Part shown: in pieces, positions 20,498 to 29,129 of the stretch
Position numbering within the stretch: the first letter of the stretch is position 1
How the letters are laid out: each line of letters starts with the position of its first letter
From: Halomonas litopenaei
GTDB lineage: Bacteria > Pseudomonadota > Gammaproteobacteria > Pseudomonadales > Halomonadaceae
Assembly: GCF_017303055.1 (NCBI RefSeq)
Contig: NZ_JAEKJT010000006.1
Coordinates: 124,001-188,000 of the forward strand
Direction: 5' to 3'
Length of the DNA stretch: 64,000 nucleotides
The notes under the pieces: model-generated
What the model was told of the DNA's origin: nothing
The model's input: the letters and a program-made list of their open reading frames with translations, nothing else
The model's database searches: none
Program-made: the position numbers and the translations under genes

Positions 20498-21040
20498 TCA
20501 CACCGGTGGCACCACCACCACTGGAACGCTGGCACGCTTGATCACGCCCTTGGTGACCTTGCCGGCGTAGGACGCGCTGAACCCCCGTTTATTGGTGGCC
20601 ATGACGATCATGTCGCAATCATGTCGGGTGGCATAACGGATGATTTCCGACGCCGGATATCCCTCCACCACGGCACGAGCGGTGATCAGGCTCATCTGGC
20701 TCGGCGCGTCGGCGGATACCTTGTCACCGCGCTGTCGGCCGCTTTGTTCGCTGTCTGCTGGGTGACTCCCCAGCCAATCCTGCTGCAGCGCCTCGATAAA
20801 CTCATCGAGTCGCTGTGCCGCCTGGGCGCGTCGCTGTTCCATCAACGCATCCAGAGTGCGTCGCTCGCGAATGTTGGCCTTGAGGGTCTGCATCACATCG
20901 TCAGAGAGTGACTTGACGGCGTGCAACACGTGAACCTCTGCCTGGCAGGTGCTGGCGAGGCTGAGGCTATGGGCCAGAACCTGACGGCAGTCATCCTTGA
21001 GCCCAAGGCAACACAGCACACGTGAGATGGTGGTAGGCAT
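20498..21040 (-). CDS. Universal stress protein (UspA family)
   Basis: 180 residues, single UspA domain. Starts ISRVLCCLGLKDDCRQVLAHSLSLA; the C-terminal part has YPASEIIRYATRHDCDMIVMATNKRGFSASYAGKVTKGVIKRASVPVVVVPPV, a modified version of the nucleotide-binding G-2x-G-9x-G(S/T) signature (NKRGFSASYAGKVTKGV). Many halophile TRAP clusters carry a UspA (TeaD in ectoine uptake); here it is adjacent to two TRAP loci and could modulate one of them, but it is transcribed on its own. Confidence 0.88.
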   Translation of the reverse strand: MPTTISRVLCCLGLKDDCRQVLAHSLSLASTCQAEVHVLHAVKSLSDDVMQTLKANIRERRTLDALMEQRRAQAAQRLDEFIEALQQDWLGSHPADSEQSGRQRGDKVSADAPSQMSLITARAVVEGYPASEIIRYATRHDCDMIVMATNKRGFSASYAGKVTKGVIKRASVPVVVVPPV

Positions 21041-21093
21041 GGCAACCTCTCTATGGGGTGTCAGGCCGGGACGCTGGCGTGGCGGTTCCCGGC

Positions 21094-21159
21094 GAGGTTC
21101 AGAGGGCGAGTTCAGAGGGCGAGTTCAGAGGGCTAGTTCAGAGGGCTAGTTCAGAGGGC
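21094..21159. repeat. 13-bp tandem repeat, five copies
   Basis: Units of [GT]AGTTCAGAGGGC repeat five times (the first unit carries one extra G). It lies in the 174-bp gap between the universal stress gene start and the end of the TRAP large permease gene. The unit is not a multiple of three and no gene runs through it. Confidence 0.85.
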
Positions 21160-21214
21160 GACACTCACACTGGCGCCCGCGACGCCGCCATGACCCGGCG
21201 GCACCTGCACGACG

Positions 21215-22555
21215 TCAATAGCCAAGAAGCCCGGGTAGCCACAGCGACAGTGCCGGGAAGTAGGCAATCAGGAACAGCGCGAATACCGATGCGGCGGCAA
21301 ATGGCAGCGCCTTCAGCGAAATTTCCTCGATCGACGATCCTCCGATACCTGACGCTACGAACAGGTTCTCCCCCAGAGGCGGCGTCTGGAAGCCGATGGC
21401 CAGTGCGCACACCACTACGATGCCCACATGCACCGGATCCATGCCCAGCATGTACATGATGGGCAGCAGAACGGGCGTCAGGATCATGATGGCCGCCAGG
21501 GTTTCCATGAACATGCCGACAAACAGCAGGAAGGCGATCACCATGGCCCAGATGAGATACAGATTGTCGGTCAATCCCAGCATGCCCTCGGCAATGACGG
21601 CAGGAACCCGCTGCTCGACCAGCAGTCGTCCAAAGACGGTCGCGGTGAACAGGATCAGCAGCACCCGGCCAGTGATCCAGGTAGTCGTCTCCAGGGTCTT
21701 CAGCGTGGGTTTCCATTTCAGCTCGCGGTGCAGGAAGATGCCGACGATCAGGGTGTAGGCAATGGCCACCACGGCGGATTCCGTGGGGGTAAAGAGTCCA
21801 CTGTAGATACCTCCCAGAATGATCAGCGGTGCCAGAATCGACCACACACCGCGCTTCAGACTGCGGCCAATGGTCTCCCAGGACCAGGTATCACTGAGCC
21901 CCGAATAGCCACGGCGTCTTGAGATCACATAGTTGATGGTCAACAGGCAACCGGCAATGACCATGCCGGGCACGATACCGGCGATGAACAGCTTCGGAAT
22001 CGACAGACTCTGGAAGGCGCCATGCTGCGCCACGGCCTCGGCGGGGGGCTGCAGCCCCATGCCCGAAATCCCGAAGATCACCATCGGAATCGACGGCGGA
22101 ATGACCACTCCCAAGCCACCGGACGAGGCGGTGATGGCGGAACCATAGCCGCGGTCGTAGCCACGATTGGCCATGGCAGGGATCATCAGCATGCCCACCG
22201 CAGCGGTGGTGGCAGGCCCCGATCCGGAGATGGCACCGAAAAACATGCAGGCAAATACCGTGGCGGCGGCAAGCCCCCCCGTCACCGGACCCGCGAAGGC
22301 TTCCGCGATATCGACCAGGCGTCGGGATATGCCGGCGGCCTCCATCAATGCCCCCGCCAGTATGAAGGCTGGCAATGCCATCAACGGAAATGAGCCTACC
22401 GAGGTAAAGGCGATCTGGACGAAGGCCATGGGGTTTTCCCCCAGCCACAGGTACGTCGCCAGGGCGGCGACGCCCAGCGACACCGTAATCGGAGCCCCCA
22501 GCAGAAGCAGCAGAAAGAATACGCCAAACAGCACGTAGATCAGGCTGGTTTCCAT
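21215..22555 (-). CDS. TRAP transporter large permease (DctM family); candidate taurine uptake
   Basis: 446 residues from the ATG with GAGGAGAAG upstream; the longer reading into the dctQ gene has no support. About twelve membrane segments with DctM motifs FPLMALPAFILAGALMEAAGIS, FFGAISGSGPATTAAVGMLM, SSGGLGVVIPPSIPMVIFG and IGFQTPPLGENLFVASG. Last gene of a dctPQM operon, starting 2 nt after the small permease stop. The divergent MocR-type regulator recalls TauR/TauKLM, suggesting taurine or a related zwitterion as substrate; ectoine is an alternative because TeaABC is also a TRAP system. Confidence 0.9.
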   Translation of the reverse strand: METSLIYVLFGVFFLLLLLGAPITVSLGVAALATYLWLGENPMAFVQIAFTSVGSFPLMALPAFILAGALMEAAGISRRLVDIAEAFAGPVTGGLAAATVFACMFFGAISGSGPATTAAVGMLMIPAMANRGYDRGYGSAITASSGGLGVVIPPSIPMVIFGISGMGLQPPAEAVAQHGAFQSLSIPKLFIAGIVPGMVIAGCLLTINYVISRRRGYSGLSDTWSWETIGRSLKRGVWSILAPLIILGGIYSGLFTPTESAVVAIAYTLIVGIFLHRELKWKPTLKTLETTTWITGRVLLILFTATVFGRLLVEQRVPAVIAEGMLGLTDNLYLIWAMVIAFLLFVGMFMETLAAIMILTPVLLPIMYMLGMDPVHVGIVVVCALAIGFQTPPLGENLFVASGIGGSSIEEISLKALPFAAASVFALFLIAYFPALSLWLPGLLGY

Positions 22556-22557
22556 CG

Positions 22558-23106
22558 CTACTTCTCCTCGGCCGAGGGTGACAGTGCGGCCATTCGTGCT
22601 TCCTCGATGGCTTCGGCCTCCGGGTCTTCCGGCTCCCGATGCTGAACAAAGCGCACATAGTTGTTCTGCACGATACGTAGCGTCATGAGCACGAATGCCA
22701 GCGGCAGGATCAGGTAGAACACCTTCATCGGCACCCCAAGGGTCTGGGATTTCCAGAAGTCGTTCATCCGATGGAACACGAAGTCGTAACTCAGCCAGAT
22801 GAACACCAGATTGAAGCCGACCCAGATCAGATCGGTCAGCACACCACAGGCAAGCCCCACCCACCTGGGCAGGAAGCGAAACTGAAACGTCACCCGGTTA
22901 TGGGCAGACTTCTTGGCGGCGTACACCGCGCCCAGATAGGCAAACCAGACAAAGGCGTAGGTCGCCAGCTCATCGGCCCAGGGCAGCGAGTAGCTGAACA
23001 GATTGCGCAGCAGAATCTGCGCGAAAAGGAGAACAACAAAGGTCACCAGCAGCAACTGACACAGCCAGTTCTCGAGATTGTCCACCACCTTCCAGACACA
23101 TTTCAT
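22558..23106 (-). CDS. TRAP transporter small permease (DctQ family)
   Basis: 182 residues from the ATG with GGAGGT 7 nt upstream; the open frame extends 22 codons further but without a ribosome site. Four membrane segments; the DctQ core appears as LPWADELATYAFVWFAYLGAVYAAKKSAHNRV. The acidic C-terminal tail (PEDPEAEAIEEA) is cytosolic. It sits between the binding protein and the large permease, with a 110-bp gap to the former. Confidence 0.88.
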   Translation of the reverse strand: MKCVWKVVDNLENWLCQLLLVTFVVLLFAQILLRNLFSYSLPWADELATYAFVWFAYLGAVYAAKKSAHNRVTFQFRFLPRWVGLACGVLTDLIWVGFNLVFIWLSYDFVFHRMNDFWKSQTLGVPMKVFYLILPLAFVLMTLRIVQNNYVRFVQHREPEDPEAEAIEEARMAALSPSAEEK

Positions 23107-23216
23107 CACGACGACCTCCGAGCAGTCGCCGCCGACCCTGCCAGTGGAGTCGGCGGCCATGGTGCCCGACACCGGGCACCAGGAGGGTTCAAGGACATTC
23201 AGGCGAGGGACGCTAT

Positions 23217-24260
23217 TCAGGGAGCGGGTTCACGTCCTAGAGCGGCCAGGGCGGCATCCAGTTTTTGCTTGCCGCCAATGCTGTCGTAGAAGTCGGGCCA
23301 GATGGCAGTGGCCTGTTCGATCCAGGCCTGTTCGCCATCGGCAGGCTCGGTGATTTCCATGCCGTGCTCTTCTACCAGGCGCGTCTTGATGGCGTCTTCC
23401 TGGGCAAGCAGGTAGTCATAGCTGTGGTCGGTGGCCTCCTGAGCCGCTGCCAACACCCACTGCTGCTGTTCCTCGGACAGGCTCTGGAACTTGCCTTCGC
23501 TGATGATCAGCGGCTCCATGGAGAACACATAGCAGCTGTCGGTCACATGATCCTGGACCTCGTAGAACTTCATCGCATCAATGGTGATGTAGGGATTGTC
23601 CTGACCGTCGACCACGCCCTGCTGCAGCGCCGTGAAGGTCTCCGACCAGGCCAGAGGATTGGGGTTGATGCCCCAGGCCTGATAGGCCGCGATCATGATC
23701 TCGTTCTTGGGCACGCGAATGACCAGCCCATCCAGATCGTCCGGGGTTGCTACCGGATGGGACGAATTGGTCAGCCGTCGGCATCCCGAATAGGCCCAAC
23801 CGAGGATGCGCACGCCAGCATCGCGAATGGTGTTCTCCACCATTTCCTGGCCGATCGCGCCTTGGGTCAGGGTGCGGGCATCTTCGGGGCTCTGAATGAC
23901 ATAGGGGAGTGTCATTACCCCCACCGTTGGCGAAAAGGGGGTGATATTGTTGATCGCCAGCACCGACAGGTCGAGCAGCCCCATGCTGGCGTTGTTGACC
24001 GTATCTTGCTCGCTGCCAAGCTGACCGTTGGGGAACAGGTCGACGTTGATCTCACCCCCTGACTTTTCCTCGATCAGGGTGGCAAAGGTCGATCCAAGCT
24101 CATATTGGGTGCCACCGGCGGCATCACCCAGCGCCATCTTCCAGGTCGCCGCATGGACAGTGGTCCCAGCGCTCAGCAGCGCCAGTGACAAGCCGGTAAC
24201 CAGCCCGCGCGGCAGAACGCGTGAGGACTTGGGGTGCGTATAGGGTGCCTGGTTATGCAT
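23217..24260 (-). CDS. TRAP transporter substrate-binding protein (DctP family)
   Basis: 347 residues. A Sec-type signal peptide ends TTVHAAT near residue 38. Mature features: DLFPNGQLGSEQDTVNNASMGLLDLS, a GLVIRVPKN strand carrying the conserved Arg that binds substrate carboxylate or sulfonate, and ALQQGVVDGQDNPYITI. It is only distantly like the Tat-exported binding protein at 16357, so the two TRAP systems probably take different substrates. First gene of the operon, divergent from the MocR regulator. Confidence 0.9.
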   Translation of the reverse strand: MHNQAPYTHPKSSRVLPRGLVTGLSLALLSAGTTVHAATWKMALGDAAGGTQYELGSTFATLIEEKSGGEINVDLFPNGQLGSEQDTVNNASMGLLDLSVLAINNITPFSPTVGVMTLPYVIQSPEDARTLTQGAIGQEMVENTIRDAGVRILGWAYSGCRRLTNSSHPVATPDDLDGLVIRVPKNEIMIAAYQAWGINPNPLAWSETFTALQQGVVDGQDNPYITIDAMKFYEVQDHVTDSCYVFSMEPLIISEGKFQSLSEEQQQWVLAAAQEATDHSYDYLLAQEDAIKTRLVEEHGMEITEPADGEQAWIEQATAIWPDFYDSIGGKQKLDAALAALGREPAP

Positions 24261-24539
24261 GAGGAACTCCCATCATTGTTGTACCGCATCGAGCGGAATA
24301 TTGTGTCGGGTGTTTCATTTCAGGGGCGGTCGGCGGCATGTTGGCTTCGCCGCCTCACCATGATGCTTACTCTCTATCGACAAACGCGCACCCCATAGGA
24401 CCAACGCGCCGCCATCGTTTGGGCCAGCCCCCCGGCTCCTCTCGACAGCGTGCGTTGTCTGTAGGATCGTAAGCAGCGGTAGCGAATCTCTTCGTCGCCC
24501 CACAATGCCAATAATGACTATCAGGAATGCACCAGCGGA

Positions 24540-26021
24540 ATGAGCGCCCCCCTGTTTCGACTCAACGCCGACCGTAAGGAAAGCCTGCAGTGCCAGCTGC
24601 GCGAGCAGATCGCCCGCGCGATCATCGAAGGCCATCTGCCTACTGGAGAAGCGCTTCCCTCTAGCCGGCGCCTGGCCAAGGAGCTGGGCGTCGCGCGCAA
24701 TACTGTCATGCTGGCCTATGACCAGCTGCTGGATGATGGCTATCTGGTGGCCCGAGAACGCAGCGGCTACTTCGTCAATCCTGACATTCTGGCCGGGCGC
24801 GTTGCCGCCACCGGGGCCGACAATCACGCTGCCGCACGCACTGCGGCCGCACCCGAGCTGCCCTGGGAATCACTGCTGACGCGCCGGCTCGCCCAGCAGC
24901 CCTGCATCACCAAGCCGACCGACTGGCTCGACTACGACTACCCATTCCTCTACGGTCAGATCGATCCCAACCTCTTCCCTACCCAGCATTGGCGCGAGTG
25001 CAGTCGTGACTCGGTGAGCGTGCCGGCGATTCGCCGCTGGTCTGCCGACCACCTGAGTGAAGACGACCCCTTGCTGGTCGAACAGATTCATCAACGCCTG
25101 CTGCCACGCCGCGGCGTCTGGGCACGACCCGAGGAAATCCTGGTGACGGTGGGCGCGCAGCAGGCGCTGTGGATCAGCGCGATGCTGACCCTGGGGCCTC
25201 AGCGACGCTTTGCCATGGAAAACCCCGGTTACGTCGACATGGTCAACATTGCGCGCACCTTTACCGACGATATTCTGGCGGTGGACGTGGACGACCAGGG
25301 GCTGGTGATCGATGACCGACTTGCCGGCTGCCATCTGGCCTATGTGACGCCTAGCCACCAATCCCCTACCGGCGTCACCCTGCCGCTGGAGCGTCGCCGA
25401 CAGCTGTTGGAACGCGCCGACCGCGACAATTTCCTGGTGATAGAAGACGACTACGAGAGCGAGACCAATTTCATCGACAACCCGACCCCCGCCCTCAAGA
25501 GTCTGGATACCAGCGGTCGGGTCATCTATGTGGGGAGTCTGTCCAAGACGCTGGCGCCAGGCTTGAGGCTTGGCTACATGGTGGCGCCCCCTGCCTTCAT
25601 CGCTGAAGCGCGCGCCCTGCGTCGCCTCATGCTTCGCCATCCAGCGACCAACAATCAGCGCAGTGTGGCGCTGTTTCTCGACCGGGGCTATCACGACGCT
25701 CTGCTGCGCCAGATACGCCAGACCTATCAACGTCGCTGGCACTTGATGCGGGATGCCCTGGAAGCGCACCTTCCTCAGTTCCAGATCCGCTCCACCTTTG
25801 GCGGCTCGTGTTTCTGGCTGGAAGCGCCCGAGAACACCGACGTCGGGCTGCTCAAGCGTCTGGCCCAGGAGCAAGGCGTGCTGTTTGAAGCGGGAGACGT
25901 GCATTTCCTTACCCAGCCGACGCGTCCCACGCTGCGCCTGGGGTTTTCTGCCATCGACGAGTCGCGCATCGAAGCCGGCATCGAGCGTCTGGCCTCACTG
26001 CTGCCCTCACTGCGGCAATAG
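24540..26021 (+). CDS. MocR-type regulator (GntR winged helix fused to class I aminotransferase fold); candidate TauR
   Basis: 493 residues. N-terminal GntR domain (about 8-78; LPSSRRLAKELGVARNTVMLAYDQLLDDGYL) joined to an aminotransferase-like effector domain (about 115-490). The PLP lysine is in YVGSLSKTLAPGLRLGY, with YVTPSHQSPTGVTLP and the Asp of VIEDDYESE also present. Such proteins sense amino compounds through PLP; TauR (taurine), GabR and EnuR (ectoine) are relatives. Divergent from dctPQM, which it probably controls. No good ribosome site is seen (AGGA about 12 nt upstream). Which ligand it senses cannot be settled here. Confidence 0.85.
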   Translation: MSAPLFRLNADRKESLQCQLREQIARAIIEGHLPTGEALPSSRRLAKELGVARNTVMLAYDQLLDDGYLVARERSGYFVNPDILAGRVAATGADNHAAARTAAAPELPWESLLTRRLAQQPCITKPTDWLDYDYPFLYGQIDPNLFPTQHWRECSRDSVSVPAIRRWSADHLSEDDPLLVEQIHQRLLPRRGVWARPEEILVTVGAQQALWISAMLTLGPQRRFAMENPGYVDMVNIARTFTDDILAVDVDDQGLVIDDRLAGCHLAYVTPSHQSPTGVTLPLERRRQLLERADRDNFLVIEDDYESETNFIDNPTPALKSLDTSGRVIYVGSLSKTLAPGLRLGYMVAPPAFIAEARALRRLMLRHPATNNQRSVALFLDRGYHDALLRQIRQTYQRRWHLMRDALEAHLPQFQIRSTFGGSCFWLEAPENTDVGLLKRLAQEQGVLFEAGDVHFLTQPTRPTLRLGFSAIDESRIEAGIERLASLLPSLRQ

Positions 26022-26207
26022 GCAAGCACACCGGTGCATCGCGGCTGAACGCACATCCGCTTCAGCGTCGGCCCCACGCCATCGCCCCTTAGGGCAGCGC
26101 TGATTACACCAGCCGAGCAGTATGAGGCGCTAGGCGCCCGCAACGCAGCGAATCGGCGGCGCAGCCATTGATTCAGGTGTCCCCTGGCGAGCTGGCCGCG
26201 GGGCGAT

Positions 26208-27392
26208 CTATGGATGGTCGAACAGATGTTCAAGCGGCTCTTCGAGCTGTTCAATCTCCTTGATCAGACCGTCAAATGGCTCGCTCTGGCGACCGATACA
26301 GACCAACACCGCTCCAGTCACCGGACGGCCATGGGGGCGCCAACGACCTCGCGATCCGCTGTATTGGAGGCTGTACCAGCCCCCTTCGTCCCCGGCCTGC
26401 CTGAGAAAGCCCTTGGCCCGATACAGGCAGTCGCGGTAGCGCTCCAGCACCGTCACCAGGCGATCGGCCGCCACCGCTCCGGTAAAGTGCAGGGTACGCT
26501 GCCTCAGCCCGGAGTGATCTGTCTGGCCCCCTGACGCGTCGGCGCCCGCCGGATGCTCAGAAGACCCCGCCACCGTGCGGTCAAGCTGGCTGTCAGCGCC
26601 GCCACATGACTGAGCGGCGACATCACCATCGTCCCAGGCCCCGGTTTCCGATACCAGGGTGGCTCCTGGCGCCAGCTTTCCCAACCAGGCCAGCAGGCGT
26701 TCTCTATCCTCTTCGTCCCGAGGTAGACGATTCACCAACAAGCGCCGCGCCGACGACAACTGAGCGTGCCAGAGATCGCTGACCTGAACGTCTTGAGCCA
26801 GGCGCCGGGCCTGGCTGGCATCGACCAGCACCACGGTATCGGAAAGGCTCAAGCCCGGCGCCAGTCGAGCGATGTCGCCGATGCGCCAGGGGTTGGCGAC
26901 CCCGCTGGCCTCGATCAGTATCTCACTGGGCCTGGCCTTCAGCCGCAGCGCCTGGGACAGCTGCTCTGCCAGGGTCCCGCCCAGGGTGCAGCAGACGCAG
27001 CCATTGGCCAGCGACAGCACGCGATCGTCCCGGTAGTCGATCGATGCCACATCCACATTGACCTTGCCGACGTCGTTGACCAGGATCAGCGCATCCACCA
27101 CGTCCCCCGCCGCCAGACGTCGATTGATGTAGGTGGTCTTGCCTGCCCCCAGGAAACCGGCGATGACCGTGACCGGCACCGCCTCGAGCGCACTGCGCTG
27201 CGCTGAGCCCTGCGGACGGATGCTTGCGGGCTCAAGACTGTCCCTGGCAACGTCCATTGCCTCAGTCCCCGCCATCCTTTCGCCTCCCTCTGTCCTCTCG
27301 GTCTCCTCTGTCCTCTCAGCCCGCACTATTCCCTCAGTCCGTTCTATCCTCTCAGCCCCCATGGGACCACTTGCCAGATCGTCATGGACCAT
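26208..27392 (-). CDS. COG0523/CobW-family GTPase with an unusual repetitive N-terminal extension
   Basis: 394 residues from the ATG preceded by AAAGG; the start is uncertain because the frame is open further up. Residues 1 to about 72 are a low-complexity stretch of ERTE-type repeats. The G3E GTPase core follows: Walker A GFLGAGKTT, the metal-binding GCVCC in SLANGCVCCTLGG, and IEASGVANPWRI. A CobW C-terminal domain closes the protein (LHFTGAVAADRLVTVLERY). The family delivers metal ions to target enzymes. It sits downstream of a metal-dependent amidohydrolase, so metal supply to that enzyme is a reasonable inference. The usual His-rich metal loop is not evident. Confidence 0.82.
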   Translation of the reverse strand: MVHDDLASGPMGAERIERTEGIVRAERTEETERTEGGERMAGTEAMDVARDSLEPASIRPQGSAQRSALEAVPVTVIAGFLGAGKTTYINRRLAAGDVVDALILVNDVGKVNVDVASIDYRDDRVLSLANGCVCCTLGGTLAEQLSQALRLKARPSEILIEASGVANPWRIGDIARLAPGLSLSDTVVLVDASQARRLAQDVQVSDLWHAQLSSARRLLVNRLPRDEEDRERLLAWLGKLAPGATLVSETGAWDDGDVAAQSCGGADSQLDRTVAGSSEHPAGADASGGQTDHSGLRQRTLHFTGAVAADRLVTVLERYRDCLYRAKGFLRQAGDEGGWYSLQYSGSRGRWRPHGRPVTGAVLVCIGRQSEPFDGLIKEIEQLEEPLEHLFDHP

Positions 27393-27491
27393 CTCATCTA
27401 CCTTTGTTGATGCCCATTGCAGGCGGCCGTATCCATTGCGCTCTATTGCCCTTGCCGGGCACCCTGTCGCCAGCGACGGAGTCAGCAACCT

Positions 27492-29129
27492 TCATCCTGT
27501 GTGGCTTGCCTTGCGTTGGTGGATACGCCCGCCCAGCAAGGTGGCATGTACCCTGATGTCTCGCAGGGCTTCGGCCGGTTGTTCAAGCGGATCCTGATCC
27601 AGCACGGCCATGTCGGCAAACTTGCCCACTTCCAGGCTGCCCACGCGATCATCCATCCCCAGGGTGAAGGCGGCACCCAGGGTGATCATCTCAAGGGCGG
27701 CCTCAACGCTGACGGCCTCCTGCTCACCAAGCTGACGGCCGCTGGCGGTGGTGCGGTTCACCGCGCACCAGGCAGTAAACAGTGGCCCCAAAGGGGTCAC
27801 CGGCGCATCGCTATGGATCGCGGTCATGATGCCCAGGCGTCGCGCAGACGCCAGTGGCTCCAGTCGCTGGCAGCGAGACGGACCCAGGGTGCGCTGCAGA
27901 TGGATGTCGCCCCAGTAGTAAATGTGGTTGGCAAACATGTTGAGACACAGCTCAAGCCGGGCAGCACGTCGCAGCTGAGCATGGTCGATGACCTGGCAGT
28001 GCTGCAGGGTATGGCGATGATCGGGGCGCGGCCACAACGTCAACGCCTGGGTCAAAGCCTCCAGCATCAGTTCGACGGCCTCATCTCCATTGGTATGGAT
28101 ATGCAGCTGCAATCCCGCCTGATGGTACGCCTGTACCAGCTCCGTCAAGGCGGCGGGGTCGGCATTCCACATGCCATTGGCGTGGCCGTCATGGTAGTGG
28201 GGCCATTTCAGGCGGGCGGTGTAGCCCTGAATCGAGCCGTCTGTCATCAGCTTGGCCGGGCCGAACACCAGTCGGTCATGACTGTAGGTCTTGGCACGCT
28301 GTAGACGCGCGATCCCCTCCTCCGCCGACCAACCCAATACCCCCATGGCAGGCACCAGCCGCACCGGAAAATCGGCGGCCTGGGTCGCCTCCCGCATGGC
28401 CTCGATGGCCTCGTCGGTCATCGGGTTGTAAAGATCGGTGATGGTGGTCACGCCACAGGCACTGGCGATCGTCCCGTATCGCTTGAGCGCCTGGGGCGAG
28501 GCCACCGCATTGAACAGGTTATTGCCGATGGCATCGAACACCACGAACATGGCCGCCATTTCCTGCAGCTCACCGTTTGGCCGTCCCTGGTCATCCAGTC
28601 GTACCCCTTCCACCCTCGGGCCTTGCTCGATCCCGCTCAGCTCCAGCATCACACTATTGACCGTCATGCTGTGAAAGCTGGCGTGGAGGATCACCAGCGG
28701 CCGGTCTGCGACGGCCTCATCCAGCTCTCGACGACTCAGACGCTGCCCTGGAAAGTAGACCGGATCGAACCCCCATGCGATCAGCGGCTCCCCCTCGTCC
28801 AACGTGGCCGCATGCTGGCGCAGGCGCTGCTGCACCTGGGCGATGGTCTCAAGGCCGCTCCATAGCTGCCCAAGATGATCCTGGCGCGGGAAGAATCCAA
28901 GATACAGGTAGTCCCACATCGCGCCTTCCAGGGCATGGCTGTGGCCTTCCACGAAGCCCGGCAGGATCACCTTGTCGGCAAACTGATCATCGGTGCGGGC
29001 ATGGCTCGGCATATCCTCGGCGCCGCCCACCGCCAGGATTCGGTCATCGTGCACGGCGACGTGGGTGGCCCGAGGCTGGGATGGATTCATGGTCAGCACG
29101 CGGCGAGCAGGATAGACAACGATACTCAT
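27492..29129 (-). CDS. YtcJ-like metal-dependent amidohydrolase (Amidohydrolase_3)
   Basis: 545 residues; its ATG overlaps the symporter stop (ATGA), with GGGAG upstream. Zinc ligands are likely in PGFVEGHSHALEG (N-terminal HxH), LQLHIHTNGDEAV and TAIHSDAPVTPLGP. A small beta domain is formed from both ends, as usual (TLGMDDRVGSLEVGKFADMAVLDQDP). YtcJ-like enzymes cleave amides or carbamates, but the substrates of most are unknown. Translational coupling to a glutamate-type symporter suggests an N-acyl or cyclic amino-acid derivative as substrate. Confidence 0.88.
   Translation of the reverse strand: MSIVVYPARRVLTMNPSQPRATHVAVHDDRILAVGGAEDMPSHARTDDQFADKVILPGFVEGHSHALEGAMWDYLYLGFFPRQDHLGQLWSGLETIAQVQQRLRQHAATLDEGEPLIAWGFDPVYFPGQRLSRRELDEAVADRPLVILHASFHSMTVNSVMLELSGIEQGPRVEGVRLDDQGRPNGELQEMAAMFVVFDAIGNNLFNAVASPQALKRYGTIASACGVTTITDLYNPMTDEAIEAMREATQAADFPVRLVPAMGVLGWSAEEGIARLQRAKTYSHDRLVFGPAKLMTDGSIQGYTARLKWPHYHDGHANGMWNADPAALTELVQAYHQAGLQLHIHTNGDEAVELMLEALTQALTLWPRPDHRHTLQHCQVIDHAQLRRAARLELCLNMFANHIYYWGDIHLQRTLGPSRCQRLEPLASARRLGIMTAIHSDAPVTPLGPLFTAWCAVNRTTASGRQLGEQEAVSVEAALEMITLGAAFTLGMDDRVGSLEVGKFADMAVLDQDPLEQPAEALRDIRVHATLLGGRIHQRKASHTG

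Noticed and set aside
26022..26207. Possible insertion-sequence relic after the MocR gene (GC-rich inverted segments)
   Set aside because: Neither terminal inverted repeats with target duplication nor a transposase fragment could be shown.
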